Assembly: GCF_004364575.1 (NCBI RefSeq)
Contig: NZ_SOAG01000022.1
Coordinates: 1-55,690, forward strand
Source: Myroides indicus
Lineage (GTDB): Bacteria > Bacteroidota > Bacteroidia > Flavobacteriales > Flavobacteriaceae
Reading direction: 5' to 3'
DNA length: 55,690 nt
This document shows, in pieces, positions 42,871 to 51,726 of the stretch; position 1 is the first letter of the stretch, and each line of letters starts with the position of its first letter. The notes below the pieces were generated by a model. It was not told the origin of the DNA. It saw only the letters and a program-made list of their open reading frames with translations, and did no database searches. A program made the translations under genes and the position numbers.

Positions 42871-45800
42871 TTATTTTACAGCTTCTTCTGCTTGTTGCTG
42901 TACCGGAAGATCTGCTCTGGTTAAGAAAGTTATTACCTCTGCATCTATTTCTCCAATCGTTTTCTTAAACAATTCAAATGCTTCAAATTTATAAATCAAC
43001 AAGGGATCTTTTTGTTCATGAACGGCTAACTGAACAGATTGTTTTAACTCATCCATTTTACGAAGGTGTTTTTTCCACGCTTCATCCAAAATTCCTAAAG
43101 TCACATTTTTCTCAAAATCATCAATCAAAGAAGCTCCCTCTGTTTGATAAGACTTTTCTAAATTTGTAACAACATTGATTGTTTTAACTCCGTCAGTAAA
43201 TGGTACCACAATGCGTTCAAATTGCCCTGAATTGTTTTCGTAAACATTTTTAATCACTTTAAATGCCTCCGCAGCACTTCTCGTGCACTTTTCTTGATAA
43301 GCAGTAAATGCTTTTTCGTATAATTTATTAGCAAGCGATACAATGTCCCCTCTGTTAAAGTCATCTTCTGAAACAATATCATTCGTTCCAAAATTACGAA
43401 TCATATCAAACTCCAGATTTTTATAGTCATTTGCCAATTTATTGTTTTCGATGATTCGCTCACACAAATCATACATCATATTTGCTAAATCAACTTTTAA
43501 ACGATCTCCAAACAAAGCGTGCTTTCTTCGTTTATAGATTACTTCTCTTTGAGCATTCATAACGTCATCATACTCCAGCAAACGCTTACGAATACCAAAG
43601 TTGTTTTCCTCTACTTTTTTCTGTGCCCTTTCAATTGATTTTGTCATCATTGAATGCTGAATCACCTCTCCTTCTTTTAATCCCATTCTGTCCATGACTT
43701 TTGCCACGCGCTCAGAACCGAATAAGCGCATTAGGTTATCCTCTAATGACACATAGAATTGAGAGCTTCCCGGATCTCCCTGACGACCTGCACGACCTCT
43801 TAACTGACGGTCAACCCGACGAGAATCATGACGTTCTGTACCAATAATAGCCAATCCGCCTAAATCTTTTACTTCTTGCGACAGTTTAATATCCGTACCA
43901 CGACCTGCCATATTCGTTGCAATAGTTACGATTCCTGATTTCCCAGCTTCTTCTACAATTTCAGCTTCTTTTTTATGTAATTTGGCATTCAACACATTGT
44001 GTTTAATCCCTCTCATTTTTAAAGAACGGCTTAATAGTTCAGAAATTTCCACAGAGGTAGTACCAATTAAAACCGGTCTTCCTTCTTCTGATAATTTAAC
44101 TACATCTTCAATAACCGCTTTGTATTTTTCGCGAACAGAACGATAAATTTTATCTTCTAAGTCCTTACGCGCGATAGGTCTGTTAGTTGGAATTTCAACA
44201 ACATCTAATTTATAAATTTCCCAAAATTCTCCTGCTTCGGTAACAGCCGTACCTGTCATCCCCGCAAGTTTTTTATACATACGAAAATAATTTTGAAGCG
44301 TAACAGTAGCGAAAGTTTGGGTAGCAGCTTCAATTTTTACGTTTTCTTTTGCTTCTATGGCTTGATGCAATCCATCTGAATAACGGCGACCATCCATAAT
44401 ACGTCCCGTTTGCTCATCAACAATAAGTATTTTATTGTCAATCACTACATATTCTGTATCTTTTTCAAATAGTGCATAGGCTTTTAGCAATTGATTTAAA
44501 GTGTGTATTCTTTCACTTTTAACTCCAAAATCCTGAAACAAATGTTCTTTTTCTTCTGCTTCTTGCTCTTTGGATAATTTTTTAGATTCTATACGAGATA
44601 TTTCTGTTCCGATATCCGGCAATACAAAAAAGTTTTCATCTGTATCCTGAGACAAATACTTAATTCCGTTATCTGTTAATTGAACTTGATTATTTTTTTC
44701 TTCAATCACAAAATATAATGCTTCATCCACTTTATGCATTTCTCTATTATTATCCTGCATATAATGGTTTTCTGTTTTTTGAAGCAATTGCTTTATTCCT
44801 TCTTCACTTAAAAACTTAATTAAAGCCTTATTTTTAGGCAAACTTCTATAAGCTCTTAGTAATAAAAAACCGCCTTCTTTTGTATTTCCTTCTTTGATTA
44901 GTTTTTTTGCTTCTGCTAAAAATCCATTTGCCAGTTTTCTTTGCAACTCTACCAGATTAGTAACTTTAGGCTTGAGCTCATTAAATTCGTGACGATCTCC
45001 TTGGGGAACCGGACCTGAAATAATAAGCGGTGTTCTCGCATCATCAATCAAAACGGAGTCTACCTCATCCACAATCGCAAAATTGTGTACTCTCTGCACC
45101 AGTTCTTCCGGTGTATGAGCCATATTGTCTCTCAGGTAATCAAAACCAAATTCATTGTTAGTTCCATAAGTAATATCCGCAGCATAAGCCGCACGTCTTC
45201 CCGGAGAGTTTGGTTGATGATTATCAATACAGTCTACAGATAATCCGTGAAACTCAAACAAAGGAGCTTTCCACTGACTATCCCTTCTTGCTAAATAATC
45301 GTTTACCGTTACAAGGTGAACTCCGTTTCCTGTTAATGCATTAAGATATAAGGGAGCGGTTGCAACTAAAGTTTTTCCTTCTCCTGTCTGCATTTCTGCA
45401 ATTTTTCCTTGATGAAGTACAATTCCACCTATTAACTGTACATCGTAATGAATCATATCCCAAGTTACCTCTTTACCTGCTGCTGACCATTTGTTTGCCC
45501 AAATAGCTTTATCTCCTTCTATAGTGATATAAGGTTTATTTTGCGCGAAATCAACATCTTTTTCAGTAGCCGTCACTTCAACATAATCACTTTCTTTAAA
45601 ACGACGAGCTGTTTCTTTCACTACAGCAAAAGCCTCTGGCAAAATATCCATCAGCATCTTTTCTGTATTGTCGTAAGCTAATTTTTCTAAATTATCAATA
45701 TCGGCATAAATAGCTTCTTTTTTATCAATATCCTGAGTTTTTTCAATTTCCTCTCTGTAGGATGCTATTTTAGCATCTTGATCCGCTCTTGACTGTTTAA

Positions 45801-45966
45801 TTTTATCTTTAAAATAAATTGTCTTTGCTCTTAATTCGTCATTCGACAAACCAGTCAAAGTGCTTTCGTAAGTTTTTATTTTTTCTATTATCGGCTTTAT
45901 GATTTTGATATCTCTTTCTGATTTATCTCCTACAAAAGCTTTTAATATGGTGTTTATGAAGCTCAT
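42871..45966 (-). CDS. secA: preprotein translocase ATPase SecA, without C-terminal zinc tail
   Basis: A 1031-residue SecA, the motor of the Sec translocon. Walker A MQTGEGKT is at 192-199, [13 protein letters not shown] and [15 protein letters not shown] follow, then [25 protein letters not shown] Bacteroidota-type insertion lies at about 320-440. NBD2 contains [25 protein letters not shown] [28 protein letters not shown] and [18 protein letters not shown]. The protein ends [17 protein letters not shown]: the Cys-rich SEC-C zinc motif (C-x-C-x-S-G...C-H) found in many SecA proteins is absent, and the stop is followed directly by the terminator. DUF2795 lies 89 bases upstream. Confidence 0.95.
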   Translation of the reverse strand: MSFINTILKAFVGDKSERDIKIIKPIIEKIKTYESTLTGLSNDELRAKTIYFKDKIKQSRADQDAKIASYREEIEKTQDIDKKEAIYADIDNLEKLAYDNTEKMLMDILPEAFAVVKETARRFKESDYVEVTATEKDVDFAQNKPYITIEGDKAIWANKWSAAGKEVTWDMIHYDVQLIGGIVLHQGKIAEMQTGEGKTLVATAPLYLNALTGNGVHLVTVNDYLARRDSQWKAPLFEFHGLSVDCIDNHQPNSPGRRAAYAADITYGTNNEFGFDYLRDNMAHTPEELVQRVHNFAIVDEVDSVLIDDARTPLIISGPVPQGDRHEFNELKPKVTNLVELQRKLANGFLAEAKKLIKEGNTKEGGFLLLRAYRSLPKNKALIKFLSEEGIKQLLQKTENHYMQDNNREMHKVDEALYFVIEEKNNQVQLTDNGIKYLSQDTDENFFVLPDIGTEISRIESKKLSKEQEAEEKEHLFQDFGVKSERIHTLNQLLKAYALFEKDTEYVVIDNKILIVDEQTGRIMDGRRYSDGLHQAIEAKENVKIEAATQTFATVTLQNYFRMYKKLAGMTGTAVTEAGEFWEIYKLDVVEIPTNRPIARKDLEDKIYRSVREKYKAVIEDVVKLSEEGRPVLIGTTSVEISELLSRSLKMRGIKHNVLNAKLHKKEAEIVEEAGKSGIVTIATNMAGRGTDIKLSQEVKDLGGLAIIGTERHDSRRVDRQLRGRAGRQGDPGSSQFYVSLEDNLMRLFGSERVAKVMDRMGLKEGEVIQHSMMTKSIERAQKKVEENNFGIRKRLLEYDDVMNAQREVIYKRRKHALFGDRLKVDLANMMYDLCERIIENNKLANDYKNLEFDMIRNFGTNDIVSEDDFNRGDIVSLANKLYEKAFTAYQEKCTRSAAEAFKVIKNVYENNSGQFERIVVPFTDGVKTINVVTNLEKSYQTEGASLIDDFEKNVTLGILDEAWKKHLRKMDELKQSVQLAVHEQKDPLLIYKFEAFELFKKTIGEIDAEVITFLTRADLPVQQQAEEAVK

Positions 45967-46016
45967 AAATTTAGGTTTTTACTTTTAATTTGCGTTTATA
46001 ATTCTAATGCCAAACA

Positions 46017-46046
46017 AAAAAAAGCCTTGTTTCGGAGGCTTTTTTT
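46017..46046 (-). terminator. terminator downstream of the DUF2795 gene
   Basis: Stem AAAAAAAGCC / GGCTTTTTTT on both strands, 10 bases after the stop of the DUF2795 gene. Confidence 0.8.
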
Positions 46047-46055
46047 CATCTATCG

Positions 46056-46277
46056 TTAATATTCATCCTCATTCCAAAGATAATCTTCGTCTGTAGGATA
46101 ATCTGGCCATATTTCTTCCATTGACTCGTAGATTTCTCCTTCATCTTCGATGGATTGAAGGTTTTCTACTACTTCAAGTGGAGCTCCTGTTCTGATTGCA
46201 TAGTCAATAAGCTCATCTTTTGTTGCAGGCCAAGGAGCATCGCTTAAATATGATGCCAATTCTAATGTCCAATACAT
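46056..46277 (-). CDS. DUF2795 family protein
   Basis: A 73-residue acidic protein. YWTLELASYLSDAPWPATKDELIDYAIRTGAPLEVVENLQSIEDEGEIYESMEEIWPDY is the typical DUF2795 sequence, a small helical domain with W-P and the V-x-E-N-L motif. In flavobacteria it lies between secA and the cobalamin adenosyltransferase gene, as here. Function unknown. It has its own -7 box at 46302-46309. Confidence 0.9.
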   Translation of the reverse strand: MYWTLELASYLSDAPWPATKDELIDYAIRTGAPLEVVENLQSIEDEGEIYESMEEIWPDYPTDEDYLWNEDEY

Positions 46278-46301
46278 CTTTATTCAGTTTTAATTTTTAT
46301 G

Positions 46302-46309
46302 CAAAAATA
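46302..46309 (-). promoter_or_regulatory. -7 box for the DUF2795 gene
   Basis: Minus-strand TATTTTTG (TAnnTTTG), 25 bases before the start. Confidence 0.45.
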
Positions 46310-46406
46310 ATTTTATTTATGAAATTACCAAGCTTTTTTGTTTTTATTTCAATAGAATTCAAGAACGTTATTGCCTGATAAAAAATGAAGCTGCAATTTT
46401 GTCCTT

Positions 46407-46982
46407 TTACTCTTCTTTTTTAGGAATCCACTTTACTTCTTCAGCATTCAAATCAAAAGTCAACTTTCGTGCCAATACAAATAAATAGTCAGACAGTCTG
46501 TTTAAATATTTTAAAACTCCTTCATTCACAGGCTCAGTTTCATTTAATTGTACTGACAACCGTTCTGCTCTTCGGCACACACACCTGGCAACATGACAAA
46601 AAGACACTGTTGTATGTCCGCCTGGCAGTACAAAATGAGTCATTGGTGGCAGTTTACTTTCCATCGTATCTATTTCATTTTCTAAAAACTCAATATCCGA
46701 TTCAGAAATTTTTGGAATATTTAAACGCTCTTTTCCGTTTTTTAAAATTGCTTTTTCAGGATCAGTCGCCAAAATAGCTCCAACAGTAAAGAGTCTGTCT
46801 TGAATTTCAATCAAAGTCTTTTTATACAGCGGGTTGATATCTTGATCTCGGATGAGTCCAATGTAAGAATTTAATTCGTCTACAGTTCCATAACTCTCAA
46901 TCCTTATATGATGTTTTGGCACTCGAGTGCCACCAAAAAGTGCTGTGGTTCCCTTGTCTCCTGTTTTAGTATAAACTTTCAT
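46407..46982 (-). CDS. cob(I)alamin adenosyltransferase, PduO type
   Basis: A 191-residue ATP:corrinoid adenosyltransferase. The start MKVYTKTGDKGTTALFGGTRVPK is diagnostic (the P-loop-like TKTGDKG that binds ATP), followed by GTVDELNSYIGLIRDQ and a C-terminal helical bundle with CHVARCVCRRAERLSVQL (the conserved R-x-A-E-R motif). An upstream in-frame ATG at 47120 overlaps the LolD-like gene and would add a non-family segment, so 46982 is chosen. It makes adenosylcobalamin, the cofactor that MeaB handles (8944-10044). Confidence 0.94.
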   Translation of the reverse strand: MKVYTKTGDKGTTALFGGTRVPKHHIRIESYGTVDELNSYIGLIRDQDINPLYKKTLIEIQDRLFTVGAILATDPEKAILKNGKERLNIPKISESDIEFLENEIDTMESKLPPMTHFVLPGGHTTVSFCHVARCVCRRAERLSVQLNETEPVNEGVLKYLNRLSDYLFVLARKLTFDLNAEEVKWIPKKEE

Positions 46983-47094
46983 TTTGTTACTTTTAGAGGG
47001 TTTTTTCAAAATTTTTAAAGTAAATTTTGATTCGTATTTATTTTCTCTAGCAAAATACAATAAAAACCGAAATGTAAAAAACTTAAATACAAAA

Positions 47095-47784
47095 CTATTT
47101 AATGCGTTCATCACTTTCAATTATACCGTCTCTTAGACGTATAATCCTATGTGCATGAGCAGCAATATCTTCTTCGTGCGTAACAAGAATAACAGTATTA
47201 CCCTCTGCGTGTATATGGTTAAAGAGAGCCATGATCTCGACAGAGGTTTTAGTGTCTAGATTTCCTGTTGGTTCATCTGCCAGTATAATAGAAGGTTGAT
47301 TGACTAATGCACGGGCAATTGCTACCCTTTGTCTTTGTCCTCCGGAAAGCTGATTAGGGTGGTGATCTTTTCGATCGGCTAATCCAACTTGGTCTAATAC
47401 TTCAGAAGCTCGGTTTTGGCGCTCTATTTTAGACTTTCCTGCGTAAATCATAGGAAGTGCAACGTTATCCAAAGCTGTAGTACGCGGCAAAAGGTTAAAT
47501 GTCTGAAAAACAAAACCAATATCTCTATTGCGGATTTCTGCCAATTGATCATCATTTAGCCGGCTGACATCATTTTTATTTAAAATATAAGACCCCGAAG
47601 TTGGAGTATCCAAACATCCTAAAATATTCATTAAAGTAGATTTTCCGGAACCTGACGGTCCCATTAAAGCGACATAATCTCCTTTTTTGATTTGCAGATT
47701 GACTCCTTTTAAGACTTTGACTATTTCACTTCCAAGTTTAAAATCTCTCTTTATTTCTTTTATATTTATAATAATATCTGTCAT
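47095..47784 (-). CDS. ABC transporter ATP-binding protein (LolD/MacB type)
   Basis: A 229-residue ATPase. Walker [10 protein letters not shown], signature [18 protein letters not shown], Walker [17 protein letters not shown]. The sequence [24 protein letters not shown] is the MacB/LolD Q-loop region. The ATG at 47784 is preferred to one at 47805, which would add MEFNYSG. The permease is not adjacent, as is usual for this flavobacterial gene. It may drive lipoprotein release or MacB-like export; the partner is unknown. Confidence 0.9.
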   Translation of the reverse strand: MTDIIINIKEIKRDFKLGSEIVKVLKGVNLQIKKGDYVALMGPSGSGKSTLMNILGCLDTPTSGSYILNKNDVSRLNDDQLAEIRNRDIGFVFQTFNLLPRTTALDNVALPMIYAGKSKIERQNRASEVLDQVGLADRKDHHPNQLSGGQRQRVAIARALVNQPSIILADEPTGNLDTKTSVEIMALFNHIHAEGNTVILVTHEEDIAAHAHRIIRLRDGIIESDERIK

Positions 47785-47854
47785 ACCACTGTAATTAAAC
47801 TCCATCTATAAGTAATGAAAAGTAAGAATATGTTACGTTTTTCCTTCATTTTTT

Positions 47855-48358
47855 TTACATCCTCAGTATAAAATGCTGTTTCACCTGTTCCCGTCTAATA
47901 AAAGCTAAACCGTAATAATAAAAATCAATGGTTACTACAAAACCGTCATCTTTCACTATATTCTGCCATATTTTTTTTAATTCCTTAGTTTGTTCACTTT
48001 TATCCACAAGCAGTATACTATCGTTATGCATAGCATCAATTAAATTATGAAGTTGATACATCCGGTTATCACAAGGGGTGCCAATCCATATTAAATCAAC
48101 TTTGCTCAGAACTTCTGAATCATTTTTTTCTACTTTTATAAATGGAGGCAACTTTTGTTCTGTTTCTCTACATAACCATACGCTTTGAGGTTTAAAATAA
48201 TCTATTATACGTGGAATAAAACTTTCCTTTTTACTGCATTGTTTCCACTTTTTATCTTTACTATATATCCCCTTAGTTAGCAAAGAAAAAACAAAAGGAG
48301 AATGAACACCGTGTTGATTAGTTGACTGATAGAGAAACTTTAAATATGTTAAACACAT
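47855..48358 (-). CDS. shortened methyltransferase-like protein
   Basis: A 167-residue protein. The start YLKFLYQSTNQHGVHSPFVFSLLTKGIY and the end TIDFYYYGLAFIRREQVKQHFILR match the two ends of a Bacteroidota class I methyltransferase family in which H-G-x-H-S-P-F-V is diagnostic. Full members are about 230-240 residues with the SAM motif between ...DYFKPK-x-V and the HNDS-I/V segment. Here IIDYFKPQSVWLC is followed at once by unrelated sequence and, some 60 residues on, by MHNDSILLVDKS. The SAM-binding glycine motif is therefore missing. Monocistronic with its own promoter; the gene frame is open and probably expressed. Confidence 0.55.
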   Translation of the reverse strand: MCLTYLKFLYQSTNQHGVHSPFVFSLLTKGIYSKDKKWKQCSKKESFIPRIIDYFKPQSVWLCRETEQKLPPFIKVEKNDSEVLSKVDLIWIGTPCDNRMYQLHNLIDAMHNDSILLVDKSEQTKELKKIWQNIVKDDGFVVTIDFYYYGLAFIRREQVKQHFILRM

Positions 48359-48383
48359 TGATTTTATTTTGGCTATTGCATCA

Positions 48384-48413
48384 CAAAGGTAGTTCGTTTA
48401 AAAATAGTTGCAA
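48384..48413 (-). promoter_or_regulatory. promoter of 47855-48358
   Basis: Minus strand: TTG at 48413-48411, 19 bases spacing, then TACCTTTG at 48391-48384. A near-ideal Bacteroidota promoter 26 bases before the start. Confidence 0.6.
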
Positions 48414-48505
48414 AAAACAATTTTTATTTACCTTTTTTAAGGTACTAATAGTTAAGTAAATAAATTCAATATAATGATAATACAATTAAAAAATGCTAGT
48501 TTAGG

Positions 48506-48536
48506 TTTGTAATTACGGATTATCATCTTATATTTG
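48506..48536 (+). promoter_or_regulatory. promoter of the tRNA-Arg pair
   Basis: TTTG at 48506-48509, 19 bases, then TATATTTG at 48529-48536, 17 bases before the first tRNA base. Fits the -33/-7 consensus and stable RNA genes. Confidence 0.65.
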
Positions 48537-48552
48537 CACTCGCAAACAAATA

Positions 48553-48626
48553 GGCCACGTGGCGCAACTGAATAGCGCATCTGATTACGGCTCAGAAGGT
48601 TGCAGGTTTGAATCCTGCCGTGGTCA
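48553..48626 (+). tRNA. tRNA-Arg (anticodon ACG)
   Basis: 74 bases with a full cloverleaf. Acceptor stem GGCCACG (48553-48559) pairs with CGTGGTC (48619-48625); discriminator base A48626. D stem GCGC/GCGC, anticodon stem TCTGA/TCAGA with loop TTACGGC giving anticodon ACG, and T stem GCAGG/CCTGC with loop TTTGAAT. There is no encoded CCA (CACA follows). ACG (first base modified to inosine) decodes CGU, CGC and CGA. It is the first of two tandem copies. Confidence 0.95.
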
Positions 48627-48639
48627 CAAAATACTTTTT

Positions 48640-48713
48640 GGCGATGTGGCGCAACTGAATAGCGCATCTGATTACGGCTCAGAAGGTTACAGGTTTGAAT
48701 CCTGTCATCGTCA
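48640..48713 (+). tRNA. tRNA-Arg (anticodon ACG), second copy
   Basis: 74 bases, 13 bases after the first copy. Acceptor stem GGCGATG (48640-48646) pairs with CATCGTC (48706-48712), discriminator A48713. D and anticodon arms are identical to the first copy, so the anticodon is again ACG. The T stem is ACAGG/CCTGT. Differences from copy one in the acceptor and T stems occur in pairs and preserve pairing. Transcribed with copy one; terminator at 48718-48748. Confidence 0.95.
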
Positions 48714-48717
48714 CTAT

Positions 48718-48748
48718 AAAAAACTCATCTTAAATAGATGAGTTTTTT
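48718..48748 (+). terminator. intrinsic terminator after the tRNA pair
   Basis: Perfect 13-bp stem AAAAAACTCATCT / AGATGAGTTTTTT with a five-base loop; the stem ends in six T's. Confidence 0.9.
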
Positions 48749-48880
48749 ATTATATTAATGTAAATTTTGCGACACGTACTACTAAAACAAAAATTCAAGC
48801 TCTACTCACTTTACTCTTATTTATCCTTAAATTCTTTTTACAATTAATCTCCAAAACATCTAAAATCTACATTTTTCACT

Positions 48881-49207
48881 TTAAAATTTATCTTTTGGTG
48901 GGAAACAAAAAACAAATAATACCGCTGTAATTAAAAAGAGTAAAATATACAAATACAAGATATTATCTGTAAATAAACCAAAAACTAAGAAAAGTATAGT
49001 AGCAATTAGACCTGCTACTATAAATTTATAACTATTTTTATCAATAAACTTCTCTAATCCTTCCTCTAAATCTTTTTCCAAAAGCTCTTGTTCTTCTTTA
49101 TATTTTAGATATTCATCTTTATTTTTAAAATTTTTTACTTCTATAAATTTTCGAACTATAAAAAAAGCTATCAGTGCTATAAAAACAAATAAAACATAAT
49201 TATTCAT
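48881..49207 (-). CDS. small hypothetical membrane protein
   Basis: A 108-residue protein with an N-terminal transmembrane helix (VLFVFIALIAFFIV), then a charged coiled-coil-like segment (KNKDEYLKYKEEQELLEKDLEEGLEKFIDKNSYK) and two C-terminal helices (FIVAGLIATILFLVFGLF and ILYLYILLFLITAVLFVFCF). I do not recognise the family. It is separate from the operon to the right (166-base gap). Confidence 0.55.
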   Translation of the reverse strand: MNNYVLFVFIALIAFFIVRKFIEVKNFKNKDEYLKYKEEQELLEKDLEEGLEKFIDKNSYKFIVAGLIATILFLVFGLFTDNILYLYILLFLITAVLFVFCFPPKDKF

Positions 49208-49373
49208 TATCCAATCTCCCTAACTATTTTTCGCTAAAAGTAATACTATTTAAATAATTTGTGCAAAATTTATTGCAGGCTTCCCTTTCTTGTAAACTTC
49301 TCTTTTTTAGAACACCTCTAAATTCAACAAATAATTCTTATTATGTTCAGGTTTGATGAAGAACTTAAATTCT

Positions 49374-50165
49374 TCAAGGTTTTGAAATTACTTTCTCATA
49401 AATAACCCCATTAAAAACACCTATTCCTAATGATTCTATTTCACCATTAGCATTACCAAAATAAACCTCTTTATCAATATTATCATAACGTCCTTTTTCA
49501 ACATACCCAAACAATTTATATTTCACTACCTTATTCACAGTTTCTGCATTACTTATTTGATCTATTGCTTTACCTGTTATTGATACTCCCAAAAAATCAT
49601 CTCCTGCCAAGCTCGTTTTACTTTCATAATTTGTTATTTTTCTTGATCCTTGATCTAATTCTACTAACGTATTATCTTCCTTTACTTTAGTTAAGGTGAC
49701 CCCAATATAACCAACAACTATAAGATTATTTTCTTTATTATTATATATATAAATAGGCACGTCATACTCCAAAAAAAGGATATTATCTGTATTGGGAGAT
49801 AAAATAACTTCTAAATCCATTTCTAAAGTAATTTGCTCTTTAGAAGGATCCATTACATTAGCACTTTTATCTGTATGAACTGTTCTTTTACTCTTAACAT
49901 ATTTAATAGTTTTCAAATTAAAACTATCCGAACTATAATCCATTGTAGCGATATCCCCATCTTGATTCAATACTATTTTACGCAAATACTCAGGTGTTCG
50001 CTCTAATCCTTCTAAACGAATATAACTATTTTCAGGATTTGCAACTTGAATTTCCTTAGGGTTTATATCTAAATTTGTTACTGGGTCTTCGACCCCAATC
50101 CCAACCTGTCCAATCATTTTTATGCTGAACAAAATAAAAAACAACATATTAACTCTTTTCATCAC
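49374..50165 (-). CDS. secreted paralogue 3 of the repeat-protein operon
   Basis: A 263-residue protein with a signal peptide (MLFFILFSIKMIGQ) and then VGIGVEDPVTNLDI, the GIG-x-E-[ND]-P head also seen in the two genes before it. A second element, about residues 55-75, reads VLNQDGDIATMD (compare LISDAKGNLAVF and VLMDNQGRLGYL in the others). The remaining 170 residues are beta-rich, with strands such as QITLEMDLEVILSPNTDNILFLEYDVPIYIY and IGVTLTK. The family is not known to me. It lies 2 bases from the stop of the preceding gene; Met2 is an alternative start. Last gene of the operon. Confidence 0.65.
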   Translation of the reverse strand: MMKRVNMLFFILFSIKMIGQVGIGVEDPVTNLDINPKEIQVANPENSYIRLEGLERTPEYLRKIVLNQDGDIATMDYSSDSFNLKTIKYVKSKRTVHTDKSANVMDPSKEQITLEMDLEVILSPNTDNILFLEYDVPIYIYNNKENNLIVVGYIGVTLTKVKEDNTLVELDQGSRKITNYESKTSLAGDDFLGVSITGKAIDQISNAETVNKVVKYKLFGYVEKGRYDNIDKEVYFGNANGEIESLGIGVFNGVIYEKVISKP

Positions 50166-50167
50166 TT

Positions 50168-50917
50168 TTATTCTATTAATTCATTAATTGTAATAAAAAA
50201 AACTCCTCTTCCCCAGTTATAATTCTGATGGTCAACCCTATCATCATATGAACCAAATGTAATAGTATAATTACGTAGATTGATATGATCTGTAAAACCA
50301 TATACATCATATACTATCTCTAACGGAACATTTGTATCATTTTTTACAGTATCTACATAGGTGCAAGAAATTGCTCTGCCTATGGCAGTTACAGCATTAG
50401 CATTGGATAGACTTGGAGAAAAAACACGAACAGAAGTATTTATTTTCTCAAATATTCCATCTCCTTGTTTCTTTTTCAAAAAAACACCAAAATCTCCTTT
50501 TGGATTTCCCGTTGCTCCATACAGTGCAGGGATACTATAAGCTATTTCTAATACATAAGTTTCATTGGGAGGTACTACAATTTTGCTATTCAAGTTTAGT
50601 GATTCCTCTTCGTAAATAACATTTCTATCTGGTGTATTGTCATTTGGAATATAAACGTTTTTATTCATCTTAGCTGTCAAAACATTTTTAAACATTAAAT
50701 TAGTTGGTAATCCTGTAAAAACAGCTAAATTTCCTTTTGCATCTGAAATTAAATGTTTTGGATAATCAATCATAGATTCCTCCACATGAATTACGTCTTT
50801 TAATTTTACATTTTTACCAATATGTACTGCTGCCTCAGGATTCTCTATACCAATTCCTACCTGAGCCATACAAATGATGCTTTGAAATAGTAGAATTGCA
50901 CTTATAATTTGTTTCAT
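50168..50917 (-). CDS. secreted paralogue 2 of the repeat-protein operon
   Basis: A 249-residue protein from MKQIISAILLFQSIICMAQ (signal peptide, cleavage after MAQ), then VGIGIENPEAAVHIGKNV. The ATG at 50944 lies inside the upstream gene and is less likely. After LISDAKGNLAVF at about 60-70 comes a beta-rich domain with IVVPPNETYVLEIAYSIPALYGATG and FGVFLKKKQ, aligned in spacing to the neighbours' FLEYDVPIYIY and FEIHYNVPVSFE. It ends in VFFITINELIE. Function unknown; a secreted adhesin or pilus-like subunit is conceivable. Gap of 4 bases to the gene before it. Confidence 0.65.
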   Translation of the reverse strand: MKQIISAILLFQSIICMAQVGIGIENPEAAVHIGKNVKLKDVIHVEESMIDYPKHLISDAKGNLAVFTGLPTNLMFKNVLTAKMNKNVYIPNDNTPDRNVIYEEESLNLNSKIVVPPNETYVLEIAYSIPALYGATGNPKGDFGVFLKKKQGDGIFEKINTSVRVFSPSLSNANAVTAIGRAISCTYVDTVKNDTNVPLEIVYDVYGFTDHINLRNYTITFGSYDDRVDHQNYNWGRGVFFITINELIE

Positions 50918-50921
50918 TTTC

Positions 50922-51674
50922 TTACTCGTTAATTGTTTCTCCATAATAAGGTTTGTGATAAACTTTAATTAGTAGCATACCTGCTTCTCCTCTGCCATCA
51001 GACATTTGTGAACCATATTGAACTATTCCATCATTATCCTTAGTATAGCTCATTAATTTATAAGTTATTTTTTTTGAATGAACATCGCTATTAAGTACTT
51101 CTTGAATATTCATTCCTTCAATAAACGAACGCCTAAACTCTAAATTGGGGTAGGTTTTCTCATATTCACTCGGTATAGATAATGACCTATTCCCTTCTGC
51201 TACATTACTATAATTGCCTTCTTGCTCCTCTTTTTTCATTAATCTAACGCCTATTTCACTAACTAAAGGTGTATCGCTAAACGCTGAATAGCCCTCTGTT
51301 TCGAAAGAAACTGGTACATTATAGTGAATTTCAAAAATTGAAATTGTACGTGGTAGTAGTTCTAGTTCTATCTCTAAAAACAAATCCTTACTCTTATCTG
51401 TTTGATTTAAAACTACTTTATCCTCCATTTCATCAGAAATCATCTTAACAAAATAAGATCGCTCACTTTCAATCTCTAAATATCCTAACCTCCCTTGATT
51501 ATCCATCAAAACCTCTCTGTTAAACTGTTGTAAATCCCCCTCTTGTAAATTGCGGAATCGTACACTACCTTCTATTTCAATACCACTTGATGGGTTTTCT
51601 GTACCTATTCCAATCTGTGCCATCATTATACAAGAGCAGAGTAATCCTATTATTGTAAAAACTAGTTGTTTCAT
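50922..51674 (-). CDS. secreted paralogue 1 of the repeat-protein operon
   Basis: A 250-residue protein with a signal peptide (MKQLVFTIIGLLCSCIMMAQ) and the head IGIGTENPSSGIEIEGSVRF, reminiscent of the Q-[VI]-G-I-G-T-x-x-P heads of flavobacterial adhesins. VLMDNQGRLGYL at about 55-66 and a beta-rich body with LELLPRTISIFEIHYNVPVSFE and IGVRLMKKEE show homology to the next two genes. It begins 53 bases after the stop of the large repeat protein. No lipobox or T9SS C-terminal signal is evident. Confidence 0.65.
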   Translation of the reverse strand: MKQLVFTIIGLLCSCIMMAQIGIGTENPSSGIEIEGSVRFRNLQEGDLQQFNREVLMDNQGRLGYLEIESERSYFVKMISDEMEDKVVLNQTDKSKDLFLEIELELLPRTISIFEIHYNVPVSFETEGYSAFSDTPLVSEIGVRLMKKEEQEGNYSNVAEGNRSLSIPSEYEKTYPNLEFRRSFIEGMNIQEVLNSDVHSKKITYKLMSYTKDNDGIVQYGSQMSDGRGEAGMLLIKVYHKPYYGETINE

Positions 51675-51726
51675 TATGTTCTCATGTTAATTATTTGATA
51701 CTACTAAGTAATATACTACCTAAAAC

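Noticed and set aside
46983..47120. Extended N-terminus of the cobalamin adenosyltransferase
   Set aside because: The added 46 residues overlap the LolD-like gene and precede the conserved MKVYTKTGDKG start.
48559..48741. 60-codon plus-strand frame across the tRNA genes, with duplicated ASDYGSEG segment
   Set aside because: It is only the translation of the two tandem tRNA-Arg genes.
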